Source: Symsagittifera roscoffensis | Lineage: Eukaryota; Xenacoelomorpha; Acoela; Convolutidae | Direction of reading: 5' to 3' | NCBI RefSeq assembly: GCF_963678635.1 | Contig: NC_087062.1 | Span: forward strand, 82,794,012-82,858,011 | Length of the DNA stretch: 64,000 nucleotides | Shown: one piece after another, positions 10,501 through 18,544 of the stretch | Position numbering within the stretch: position 1 is the stretch's first letter | Layout: the number at the start of each line of letters is the position of its first letter | Notes under the pieces: generated by a model | Database searches by the model: none | Told to the model about the DNA's origin: nothing | The model's input: only the letters and a program-made list of their open reading frames with translations | Program-made: the position numbers and the translations under genes

Positions 10501-13500
10501 TTCCATGAATCTGGACCACTCCCCGGACTCTTGATCTAGTCCCAGGTGTTCAACTTCTTCTCTGAATGTTACTTTCTTATCCCTGACTTTTGTCTGTTCC
10601 AGAATTTTTTCGGGGATTTTTTCAACTAGTGATCGCACAACTTCCTTGCTGTCGGTGATGCTTCCTTTTGAGACGTCAGTATTGTTCACTGTTTCTTCTC
10701 TCCGAAGTATGGTTAGTTCCTGTGCCTCCTGACCTTTCCCTTGGATCACGGGCTTGTCATCTGATAGTTTCTCAAGCAACCTCATTAAGTCTTCATCTAT
10801 TCGGACCGTTCCCTCCTCTACCTGGATGAGATCATAACCTTTTGCCTTAAGTGTTTCCCTCACGATCTTGGACTTGAGCATTATTCCTATCGGAATCCCT
10901 CTGCTTTTCTTCAAGATGGTCTTTTCAAGAGGCTCTTTCGGCAATTCGGGATGATCTTCAATCGGTTTGCCTGATTTGTCCAGCCATCTCGTGAGTGGAA
11001 GACTGTCGTACGTTTCTTTGTCCATGAAGGAGAAGCCGTCTTTGATCTCAGGTCTGTCCGCCTCTCTTTGTTCTTGCCTCTCGTAGAACTCCGTCTTCTT
11101 ACTCAAGCTGTCAGCATTTTGATGTTTATCTCGTGTTCTGTGCTCAATTATCATGTTGTATCCATCCAAGCGAACTATCCACCTCCCAATATAGCTCTGG
11201 TCCATTGAGTACGTTTTCAGCCAGCTTAGTGCTCGGTTGTCGACTCGCAGCTTGAAGGGCTCACTGCCTAGGTATGCTCTGTATTTTTTGACAAAGGTGA
11301 CCACCGCGAACATCTCTGCTTTCGGTGCTCCGTACTTCATTTCTGTGTCACTTAGGACCTTGCTCCCGTATGCTATTGGTCTCAAGACTGTTTTCCCATT
11401 CCATTCTTGTTCTTGATGGAGAATCCCAGAAATAGCGACTACTGACGCGTCCGTGTCTAGCACGTACATCCCCTTCTCTGTCGGCATACCCAGTACTGGT
11501 GCTTCACATAGCTCTTTCTTTATTCTCTGGAATGACTCTTCTGCCGCGTTGTTCCACGTGAACTTCTTGCCCTTATGTCTCATTAGTTGTTGCATCGGGT
11601 ATACCTTGTCCGCATAGCCCTTGATGAATTCTCTATAATAGTTGGCGAAACCCAGGAAGCTCATCAGCTGGTGCTCCGTCTTCGGTGATTTCCAGGTTAG
11701 GACTGCTTCCACGGCGTCTGGATCAGGTCTGATGCCGTGCTTATCTACCATCCTTCCCAAGTATTTAATCGAGTCCTTGAGTATCTCGCACTTTGATGGT
11801 TTACACTTCAGCCCCGATCTTTTCATGCACGCGAACACCTCGTCAAGCCTCTCGATGTGGTCTTCTAGTGTCGGCGTTGCTATTACCACGTCGTCCACGT
11901 AGCACATTACCAGGTTGCCGTACTTCTTCGTCACGCCTATCAACGCGTGTGCCATCAGCCGCTGAAACGTGGCTGTTGCATTGCAGAGTCCAAACGGCAT
12001 CCGTTTCCATTGAAACAGACCCAACTCGCAGGCGAACCCTGTCTTGTCCCTGTCTTGCTTCCTTAATGGTACCTGCCAAAAGGCCGAGCCTAAATCAAGA
12101 GTCGTAAAAAATTTCGCATCACCTAACTTCGAGAGGCTCTCATCAATTCTAGGTATGGGATAGGCATCCTTCACCGTGACGGAGTTCAGGTATCGAAAGT
12201 CACAACAAAACCTTAACTGGTCGCCTTTCTTTTTGGCCATCACTACTCCACACGCCCACGGTGACTTGGATGGTTCTATCATGTCATACTCTAGTAACGT
12301 TTCGATTTCTTTTCTACACGCGTCCGATTTGTGTGGGGTCATGCGCCTCGCCCCCTCCCTGTGTGGTACCGCGTTTTCCTCAAGTTCAATTTCATGTTCA
12401 ACAAAATTACAACACCCGATATCCGCCTTATGCCTTGAAAAGACCTCCTCGTTTCGCTCTAGTACGTCCTTGATAGCTTCGAGCTGTTCATCTTTCAGTT
12501 TGCCCCTTAAATGTTCAATCTCCGGCAGAACCGGTTTATCAATTTGCATTTCATCTAGTGTGGGTCGCTCTGGAAAGTTCGAACAGCTCGAAAGCCCATC
12601 GTCCGTTTCTGACTTAAGTGATTTGATAAGACCTGAAGAATCTTTTATTCTCTGCAATCGTCTCAAGATACAAATTTTGTCCCTGTGGTTGGGACAATCA
12701 ACAACTTCATTTTGTTTTGAGTTTTCAATTGTTTCATATCGAGTTTTAACCGGTAAAGCATATCCCAGCTTCCTCCCTCTCTGTATCGTGATCGGTATAT
12801 CAAGGGTATTCAACAAGACACTGACGCAGAGGCCGCTCTTCGTTATCGAAAATGATCTTCCTAAAACAGCAGCGCTTTGACTATTGGGATTCGGAACTAT
12901 ACACACTTGCTTGTTGTCACTTAGTTCATTATAATTTTTCATCCTCAAGCTTACGATTGCCGCTTCATTAGCTTTTAACCTCACTCTCCTACTCAAGAAT
13001 ACCGGTGCTTTGTTTTCATTCGCCATTATTAAATTTACCGGTTTGATTGCGTACCTCCTATCCGGGTTCCGTATCCTGAACATTGCATTATTTAGATCAA
13101 TCGTTACGTCGAAATTCCTGATGAAGTCTCTGCCCAAAATGAATTGGTCAGATTCATCTAGGTTTTCTACCACGATGAAGCTCATCCACAGGTTACGTTC
13201 CCCCAAATTGAGGGCTATTATCGGCGTCCTGCCCAGCACCCGTAGGGCCCCTTTGTTTGCAGCTGACAGCCGTATTCTCGAGTCTATCAAGTCACCTTTG
13301 TCAAAGCCCATCTTTTCCCATGTTTCGATTGGTATGACGCTCAAGACTGCTCCCGTGTCAAGTAATCCACGCAACTGAGTCTTTTTGCCATTTATGTCTA
13401 GCACGTGCCCTGTCACGTCTGCTTCCGTCCCGATGTGCATTGCATCTTCTTCAAGCATGGCACAGTGTCCGATCGATCTTACTTTCAACTCTTCTTTCCC

Positions 13501-14631
13501 TACATAGATTTGTCCAATTAGGTCTTCGTCGCATGTTATCATCGTCTTGGTATAGATGTTGATTCCATCTATATTTAGCATGACCTCGTGTGGACCATAA
13601 GCTTCAGTGTACCTATTATCAACACGTACCGATTTGCTGCCCCCTCTCGTGAGTAGTGCCCTGAGCGCTCTAGAAGTCGTTTGTGGACTTATTCCACTCA
13701 AGTAGTCTGCATACACGTCAATGTGCATTATCGTCTGGTCGCTCGGCTCGCTCAAGTTTCTGGTTACCTCGTGTCCGCCCACTGTGATTATCGACATTAT
13801 TCTTGCTCCGATTTTCGATATTCCAAAAAGTTTACCTGTCACCATTTTCACGGTGTTACAATTCCCGGTCTTCATTGAGCCCGTTCTAGCCTCTGGTATT
13901 GAGTTCGATCCGGTTAATGCTCCGTTAAAATTCTGTCTTTCGATCTCCAACTTTAGTCGTTGCTCTATTTCTTTCGCAGCCAGATCTTGTTTCACTTTGG
14001 CAATTGCTTCCGTCGCCGCTTTCTCATAATTTATCTCTAGAGAGCTTCCGGCCGCGGACTCTAACGCACCGCTAACATGTGTCACAGCTTTCACTGTCTT
14101 CGTCGGCAATTCGGTGTTTGGTGCCCCCAAGTTCCTAGATTCAAACTCGTTTTGCCTGTTCCGCTGATTCTGCACCGCCGCTAATGCCAACTTATGTTTG
14201 GGGTGATTCTGGTCCTTGACCGCTTCCCAGAACAAGGGACAATCCATTCTGAAGTGCCCCTCCTGGTTACAGAAGAAGCATCTGGCGCCTATCTTGATGA
14301 TTAAGCCGTTATAGTACTCGTGTTCCTCCATCTGGCTCATATCCTCTTCATCCGGTGCATAACCTAGGCTCTTCATGCCTTGTTTGTACGTTGTGCAGTC
14401 AGCCACATGATGATCCGCTGACCCGCAGTTCGCGCATGATCTGCGCTTGTCCATATCATCTCTAGGTTTGTACCATGATGACCTCTGGGGTTGGCTTCCC
14501 CCTTGCGTGTTCCTGTTTTCGGAATATGAGTACTTCTTAGGTTTCATCAGCATGTATTCTCTTGATTTCTGTCTCATTTCTTCTGGGGTGGGTGCGCTGT
14601 CCTTCGACAATGTGTAGTATGTTGCTAACAT
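7519..14631 (-). CDS. pol: Ty3/gypsy-type pol polyprotein, 2,370 codons, with nucleocapsid knuckles and C-terminal macro-like domain
   Basis: The polyprotein would copy and integrate the element. Domains in order: two CCHC zinc knuckles (C66-C79 and C118-C131), which normally belong to gag; an aspartic protease with DTGA (Asp425); reverse transcriptase with YVDD at 911-914; RNase H with DTDAS (Asp1059); a long acidic linker of several hundred residues; integrase with an HHCC zinc site near 1600-1640 and D1667, D1726, E1762, the last two with 35 residues between them; a GPF-type module near 1900; then about 470 extra residues ending in a macro-like domain. Ty3 pols are usually 1,100-1,300 residues, so this is nearly double. 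Catalytic residues are intact and the frame has no stop. It starts 5 nt after the gag stop, in the -1 frame relative to gag. Confidence 0.95.
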   Translation of the reverse strand: MLATYYTLSKDSAPTPEEMRQKSREYMLMKPKKYSYSENRNTQGGSQPQRSSWYKPRDDMDKRRSCANCGSADHHVADCTTYKQGMKSLGYAPDEEDMSQMEEHEYYNGLIIKIGARCFFCNQEGHFRMDCPLFWEAVKDQNHPKHKLALAAVQNQRNRQNEFESRNLGAPNTELPTKTVKAVTHVSGALESAAGSSLEINYEKAATEAIAKVKQDLAAKEIEQRLKLEIERQNFNGALTGSNSIPEARTGSMKTGNCNTVKMVTGKLFGISKIGARIMSIITVGGHEVTRNLSEPSDQTIMHIDVYADYLSGISPQTTSRALRALLTRGGSKSVRVDNRYTEAYGPHEVMLNIDGINIYTKTMITCDEDLIGQIYVGKEELKVRSIGHCAMLEEDAMHIGTEADVTGHVLDINGKKTQLRGLLDTGAVLSVIPIETWEKMGFDKGDLIDSRIRLSAANKGALRVLGRTPIIALNLGERNLWMSFIVVENLDESDQFILGRDFIRNFDVTIDLNNAMFRIRNPDRRYAIKPVNLIMANENKAPVFLSRRVRLKANEAAIVSLRMKNYNELSDNKQVCIVPNPNSQSAAVLGRSFSITKSGLCVSVLLNTLDIPITIQRGRKLGYALPVKTRYETIENSKQNEVVDCPNHRDKICILRRLQRIKDSSGLIKSLKSETDDGLSSCSNFPERPTLDEMQIDKPVLPEIEHLRGKLKDEQLEAIKDVLERNEEVFSRHKADIGCCNFVEHEIELEENAVPHREGARRMTPHKSDACRKEIETLLEYDMIEPSKSPWACGVVMAKKKGDQLRFCCDFRYLNSVTVKDAYPIPRIDESLSKLGDAKFFTTLDLGSAFWQVPLRKQDRDKTGFACELGLFQWKRMPFGLCNATATFQRLMAHALIGVTKKYGNLVMCYVDDVVIATPTLEDHIERLDEVFACMKRSGLKCKPSKCEILKDSIKYLGRMVDKHGIRPDPDAVEAVLTWKSPKTEHQLMSFLGFANYYREFIKGYADKVYPMQQLMRHKGKKFTWNNAAEESFQRIKKELCEAPVLGMPTEKGMYVLDTDASVVAISGILHQEQEWNGKTVLRPIAYGSKVLSDTEMKYGAPKAEMFAVVTFVKKYRAYLGSEPFKLRVDNRALSWLKTYSMDQSYIGRWIVRLDGYNMIIEHRTRDKHQNADSLSKKTEFYERQEQREADRPEIKDGFSFMDKETYDSLPLTRWLDKSGKPIEDHPELPKEPLEKTILKKSRGIPIGIMLKSKIVRETLKAKGYDLIQVEEGTVRIDEDLMRLLEKLSDDKPVIQGKGQEAQELTILRREETVNNTDVSKGSITDSKEVVRSLVEKIPEKILEQTKVRDKKVTFREEVEHLGLDQESGEWSRFMEGDKTGEGKLSGERKEWDEDSDESSEDQDSLCMILAEEKMRQHDRELQTDPSSGTYNLEIQEVRGGEELEKIAVSRKPLRELSCNSNVRTNLVPEDDMKIVKRMICVKLSDDIHNPGEMNGQIMALKEHVKARYRLSDLIRAQKNDKMTSNLSKWIHSGVKEKGELEEDSYKILSQFYKEKRDLLYHTAEGVVACKRRDEEKILHKHNLIILPQLYQTEVLFRSHDQMGHQGIDKVQQRILHRFDWPGMRKACERWVNACLACLQVKDPRKMKFPLKSVESSEFNEVVQIDHQKICMTESGYNQILVIIDHFTKLAEAVPCQTASAEETCDHLITHWISRYGCPMTFQSDNGKAFVGDLTKELMKRSHIAQAHSTTYHPQTNGLVERQNRTLVNMLRVYCSRYMTDWDKYLPQVVGAYNSTQHSTTGISPFMMLTGRERAMPLTFFYPEYEGKRTSPQAYVKEAIKRQQELRELCRRNTAQAQMRQRKKYDEKILRAKPYEVGQYVWVFQNVIPPKGTKKLLKKWRGPFMITEVHQQGRFYRLSTGRAAHYENLKPHIPSPEDWCLPKDMEGLEYLVVEPACEVNEKGTREKNDGNENLSLDDNEKIEVESDAGSFVEEDWNDPEQNEVPKWMEPDRPTPPETRTGNRKRTGMRYNRYGDDFLIDKIQPDKLGDELLSAGELEAEEEWQVIDDGGHYPQDDYSTPELETDLEQSEIERRENTNLRILEWMRDVKDESREGQSIQQIDVSAANYMKTEDPLFGWTATDRPLDIPKDNSDPTTSTGTSINIFVRGVGVGLTHTENLMIKKLKEVRETSGLELEEEEPEPTIGRNFKTKFEIPNEYSENIMITDSDFILSNRTSAICITADMSFKSRLEADFKREYQNVEFLFRQRPGLGGMAALPPSVAQVPGKYLCFLVTRVNDRNTIDPEHVILALTRLRNFMIERGIVEVSMPVYDPNRGKLSSRELYAILHVVFAETEIMVHLHKKYYLSIA
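7522..7971 (-). other. Macro-like domain at the pol C-terminus (residues about 2221-2370), catalytically degenerate
   Basis: The last 150 residues follow the layout of TARG1/OARD1-type macro domains: a beta strand ending in TDSDF, then ITADMSF where the family has ISxDxxM, a KREY helix, a GKYLCFLVT strand where the family has IYYLITK, a helix, a VSMP strand and a final VVF helix/strand. The catalytic Lys of ITK is Arg here (VTR), and the GCGLD loop is absent (YDPNRG instead), so ADP-ribose hydrolysis is unlikely although binding might persist. Recognition is by pattern and by comparison with the clearer macro domain at about 39,067-39,510 in the other element of this window. Confidence 0.55.
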
Positions 14632-14648
14632 TGTCCTTAAGTTAAGTC
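14629..14648 (-). other. Gag-pol junction with a 5-bp tandem duplication
   Basis: The gag stop (14637-14639) and the pol ATG (14629-14631) are 5 nt apart, and pol is in the -1 frame. TTAAG occurs twice in tandem on the plus strand (14637-14641 and 14642-14646). Without one copy, gag and pol would form a single frame, because the capsid domain at the gag end appears to continue at the pol start. This is either a recent 5-bp duplication, a -1 frameshift site without a canonical heptamer, or termination-reinitiation. Confidence 0.6.
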
Positions 14649-16331
14649 ATCACTTTTCACCCCATCGATGAACTTCGAGGCAATGCTAAAGTTCCGTCTA
14701 TTTGTCGACTCCTCTGGGTCACTCCTCCTTCTCAAGCTCTCGAGGTCATCTAGGAACCGATCTATTGACTCGTCGTCCCTCTGCCTTCTCTTTTCAAATC
14801 GCATCATCGCTTGGTGACCCTTCATGCCTGACCCGAACCGATTCAGCAATATCTCGAAGATCTTGTCCGCGGTGTCGCGTTCTTCCTCCTTCTTTGCGAC
14901 CACGCATTTTAATGCCGTTCCTTCCAAGTTGCTCAGTATGGCTGTACATGCTTGTCTTTCGTCACTCAAGTTATCTTGTTCTAGATGTAATCTCATCACT
15001 TCCACCCAAGTGTCAATGCATCCATCGGAGTCGTCCTTGAATTCTTTTGGCTTCTTGAATGTCTTTCTTGATTTTCCCTCTCTCCTGTCGCTCGAGTCAG
15101 TGTTCCTCGTGGCGAAGGCCTCTAGAGTCCTGTTCATCATCTCCCAAGTGCTGGCCCATGTCATAGCATCCGGTCCTGTGTTGCTGTTAGCTGTTGAATC
15201 TCCCGGAGCAGTCGTTGTATTCGACGTTCCATTCTTCATTATTGTTTTCGCAGCTGTTGGTGCTATGCTTATCGCACCCCTGGTTAAGGGCAACGGTGTC
15301 GATTGTCGTTTGTTCCTTTGTGGTTCTGCAAAGTCAACTCTGGTGCCTTGCGTACGATCCGCTGCCGGTCTTTCTTGTGGAGTAGAACCTCTCAAGATTG
15401 CATCCAACTTTGCCTGTATTTCACACGAACTCTCGGCTTGACTCCTGCTCATTGTGTCCATTCTCCTTTCCAGGCTCCCTAATTGGCTGTTGACATCATC
15501 ATATCGGTTCTTCAACTGTTGCATGTCTGTTTTGATGTTCTTTTCTCGTTCTTCATTGGTGGCTTCTACCTTATCTGACATTTCCTTGAGTCTCTCATCT
15601 GTTGCCTTAGCTAGGTTAAAATAACTGTCTAGATACTCGTGCTTGTTGTATCTTATCTCCTTTTTTATCACCTCTCTGTCTTCTTCACTGTGCTTAAGTC
15701 TTTTGTCAATCTGATTTAATTTCGCCAACAAGTCACCCAGCTCAATGTTAGTCTCTTCATGGTCAGCTGTCGGTCTCTCTTCGGCCGTAGCCTCTGCTTT
15801 AGCTTGTTCCTCTCTTGGATTGGCTTCTGAGGTCTTCGTGCTCACTGTCCCAAACGTTCGTGCTCTTTCTGCTTTTGGTTCTTCAGTCACGTTTTCTTTT
15901 GTTTTTATTCCGAACATTATTCCCAATTTTTCCGTAAAAGATGTCCTCTTTACTTGAGAGTCTTCTTTCACCGTTTCTTCGGTGTTGCCTATTGCATCTT
16001 CCGCGTCATCTATCGGTGAGAACTCTATGGGTTTCTGGTTCGGTTCCTCTGCATTGGGCATTGGAGTTGACTCTGTCGCCATCTTCCTTGTTTCATCCAC
16101 ACTTTGATCGGGTGTCTCTAGATCAATCTCGATGGTGGGTTCTACTCGCTCCCCTTCCGTGCCCTCTTTCGCCCTGTTCTCCGCTGTACTCCTTGTGCTG
16201 ACCATGTTAACTGAAAAGTTCGTCTTCGTTATCTTTGGGCCCGTTGATGTCGTTCCGCGCAGCGATGAATTATATTTCGTGTTTGATCCACTTGACCTTT
16301 TTTCGAGCACCGGTACCCTACTCCGCCTCAT
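14637..16331 (-). CDS. gag: Gag polyprotein (capsid part) of the giant Ty3/gypsy element
   Basis: The 564-residue product is the structural protein expected to assemble the intracellular particle. The N-terminal third is Ser/Thr/Glu-rich; residues about 200-310 are strongly coiled-coil-like with alternating charged residues; a retrotransposon-gag-type capsid domain occupies roughly 425-564 (the region from KTFKKPKEF through ESIDRFLDDL). No CCHC knuckle is present. The two knuckles sit at the start of the downstream pol frame instead, so the capsid-nucleocapsid unit is split across the junction. The ATG at 16329-16331 is the first in the frame, and the AT-rich leader begins immediately before it. 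Confidence 0.9.
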   Translation of the reverse strand: MRRSRVPVLEKRSSGSNTKYNSSLRGTTSTGPKITKTNFSVNMVSTRSTAENRAKEGTEGERVEPTIEIDLETPDQSVDETRKMATESTPMPNAEEPNQKPIEFSPIDDAEDAIGNTEETVKEDSQVKRTSFTEKLGIMFGIKTKENVTEEPKAERARTFGTVSTKTSEANPREEQAKAEATAEERPTADHEETNIELGDLLAKLNQIDKRLKHSEEDREVIKKEIRYNKHEYLDSYFNLAKATDERLKEMSDKVEATNEEREKNIKTDMQQLKNRYDDVNSQLGSLERRMDTMSRSQAESSCEIQAKLDAILRGSTPQERPAADRTQGTRVDFAEPQRNKRQSTPLPLTRGAISIAPTAAKTIMKNGTSNTTTAPGDSTANSNTGPDAMTWASTWEMMNRTLEAFATRNTDSSDRREGKSRKTFKKPKEFKDDSDGCIDTWVEVMRLHLEQDNLSDERQACTAILSNLEGTALKCVVAKKEEERDTADKIFEILLNRFGSGMKGHQAMMRFEKRRQRDDESIDRFLDDLESLRRRSDPEESTNRRNFSIASKFIDGVKSDDLT

Positions 16332-17640
16332 TATTTCTATTTACAACTGCTTCTATTTACAATTTTATTATATACACGATTCTATTCTAAGGGTAAAAAA
16401 AATATTTTTTGTGGTAACAAATTCTGTATAACGTGTTAAAAACCTTATCCAATTCTCTTTCTAAAACCTCCGAAAAATTTTCCTTAATTTGGTCTTAACC
16501 CTACCTATTTCGATTTGTCTTATTCTGTCTTAAAACGCACTTGTTGTAATTTGACTTCAATTTTTATACCGTCCCAAGACTATTCGTCACTATCACAGTA
16601 CTCTCCGTTAGTGTCCTAAGACCCTTGTACCAAGACCACTGTCCCAAGACTACTGTCCCAAGACCAGTGTCCCAAGGCTAGTGTCCCAAGACTACTGTCC
16701 CAAGGCTAGTGTCCCAAGGCTAGTGTCCCAAGACTACTGTCCCAAGGGTAGTGTCCCAAGACCAGTGTCCCAAGACTACTGTCCCAAGACTAGTGTCCCA
16801 AGGCTAGTGTCCCAAGACTACTGTCCCAAGACTAGTGTCCCAAGGGTAGTGTCCCAAGACCAGTGTCCCAAGGCTGGTATCCCAAGACTAGTGTCCCAAG
16901 ACTAGTGTCCCAAGGGTAGTGTCCCAAGACCAGTGTCCCAAGGCTGGTGTCCCAAGACTAGTGTCCCAAGACTAGTGTCCCAAGACCACTGTCCCAAGAC
17001 TGTCCCAAGACCACTGTCCCAAGACCCTGTCCCAAGACCACTGTCCCAAGACCCCTGTCCCAAGACCCTGTCCCAAGACCACTGTCCCAAGACCACTGTC
17101 CCAAGACCCTGTCCCAAGACCCTGTCCCAAGACCCTGTCCCAAGACCCTGTCCCAAGACCCTGTCCCAAGACCACTGTCCCAAGACCACTGTCCCAAGAC
17201 CCTGTCCCAAGACCACTGTCCCAAGACCCTGTCCCAAGACCCTGTCCCAAGACCACTGTCCCAAGACCACTGTCCCAAGACCCTGTCCCAAGACCCTGTC
17301 CCAAGACCACTGTCCCAAGACCCTGTCCCAAGACCACTGTCCCAAGACCCTGTCCCAAGACCACTGTCCCAATACTCGTCACGGAGTGTCTTCCTCGTTG
17401 TAGGGTCTTCTTGAACCACCGTACCTTGTACCACCACTCAAGCTCTAGTAAAATTTTCCCAAAAACCCTCTCTTAAAAGCCAAATGCTGACCCCCCTCTT
17501 CTTTTTGGTTGTTTCTATTTCAATGTAGGTGCGCAGGTATCTTGTGATCACCTGTTCGTATAAAACCAAACACAAATCCTCAATAAAATGCAACAAAAAT
17601 TTTAAGTAAGAAAAATAATAAAAACAGAAAAATAAGCCCA
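16332..17640 (-). other. Leader region upstream of gag, non-coding
   Basis: No credible gene is present. The first 240 bp are AT-rich. A minisatellite follows at about 16,630-17,374, then an AT-rich stretch. The 5' LTR and primer-binding site of the giant element should lie in or beyond this region, but without the partner LTR I could not delimit them. Confidence 0.4.
16630..17374. repeat. 12/14-bp minisatellite in the gag leader
   Basis: A dense array of TGTCCCAAGAC-based units alternates between 12 bp (CCTGTCCCAAGA) and 14 bp (CCACTGTCCCAAGA). The left half has more variants (TAGTGTCCCAAGAC, GGGTAGTGTCCC); the right half is nearly homogeneous, suggesting more recent expansion there. The units contain few stops, so long reading frames on both strands are incidental. 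Confidence 0.95.
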
Positions 17641-18199
17641 CCTAAAATTTAAAGGTGACCAATGTCTACCTTTCGTCTAAAAAAAAATGTCTGGTACCTA
17701 ATTGCCACGCGTTTTCCTCCCCCCACTAGTGATCTTATGGGGTATCACAAAAGCTGTCTATATCCGGTCCCCCCTACCAAACCAACCAGCGTACCAGCCT
17801 TAACTCGAGTTGGATTTTGGATCTCCACCTAATATTACCAACGCGTGTTAATTTCTAATGTAACTAAGTCAACGATGTCGACTAATTAGTTACTCTAATT
17901 TCCCCCTTTTTGCAATTTACAACCGCCAACCTCTAGCCTAACCAGTCCCCCTTCTAACCTCCCCCCTTTCTAGCCCCCCTTCTTAAGCCTAAAAATTACT
18001 TTAAGCGCCGGGTGCTAAACCTCTCAAGAGAAAACCGTAGACCTGTTTCCAGGCCTGCTCAAGTAAAAACGTTCCTCAAAACTGGGGGATTTCGCTTATC
18101 CAATTTTACACTTATCTCCTATAATGTAATGTGGATTCTAACGATACCCGTTCTGCCCAACTTGAGAACTCGAGAATTGCCAAATCCTTCTTGGCTGCT
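17641..18199. other. C-rich intergenic stretch, no gene seen
   Basis: Runs of C and T-rich tracts with several CCCCCC patches alternate with short AT segments. I see no gene, RNA or clear element end. It is a candidate location for the 5' LTR of the minus-strand element. Confidence 0.3.
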
Positions 18200-18393
18200 T
18201 TCCCACTCGACTGGTCACCTGTTCCAGTCCAGTCTCCTATTGGTTCAGCCAAGTGTCCCTGAACCACTTTCCCACTCGGCTGGTCACCTCTTCCAGTCAA
18301 GTCTCCTATTGGTTCAGCTCAAGTGTCCCTGAACCACTTTCCCACTCGGCTGGTCACCTCTTCCAGTCAAGTCTCCTATTGGTCCAGCTAAGT
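18200..18393. repeat. Tandem repeat, period 69-70 bp, about 2.8 copies
   Basis: Units begin with TTCCCACTCG at 18200, 18269 and 18339, and each carries GGTCACCT, TCTCCTATTGG and GTGTCCCTGAACCAC. The third copy is truncated. The copies are highly similar. Confidence 0.9.
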
Positions 18394-18544
18394 TCCAAGC
18401 TATCTGAAAACCCTTGACAACGCCCCACTTCGGGCACTTTATTCAGTTTACTGGTTTAAATTGCTAGGTTGATCGAAACGATCGAACTTGTAAAACAGTA
18501 TGGGTATACTATTTAATTAATATAAAGGTTTGATCCAACTAATC

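Noticed and set aside
7619-16431. Plus-strand reading frames opposite gag and pol of the giant element
   Set aside because: They overlap well-supported minus-strand coding sequence and show no motifs.
16681-17437. Repetitive proteins of 70-160 residues on both strands in the minisatellite
   Set aside because: They are translation of a 12/14-bp array with few stops; all frames look alike and no start context or domain supports a gene.
18112-18300. Short ORFs on both strands across the 69-bp repeat
   Set aside because: They derive from the tandem repeat and have no gene-like features.
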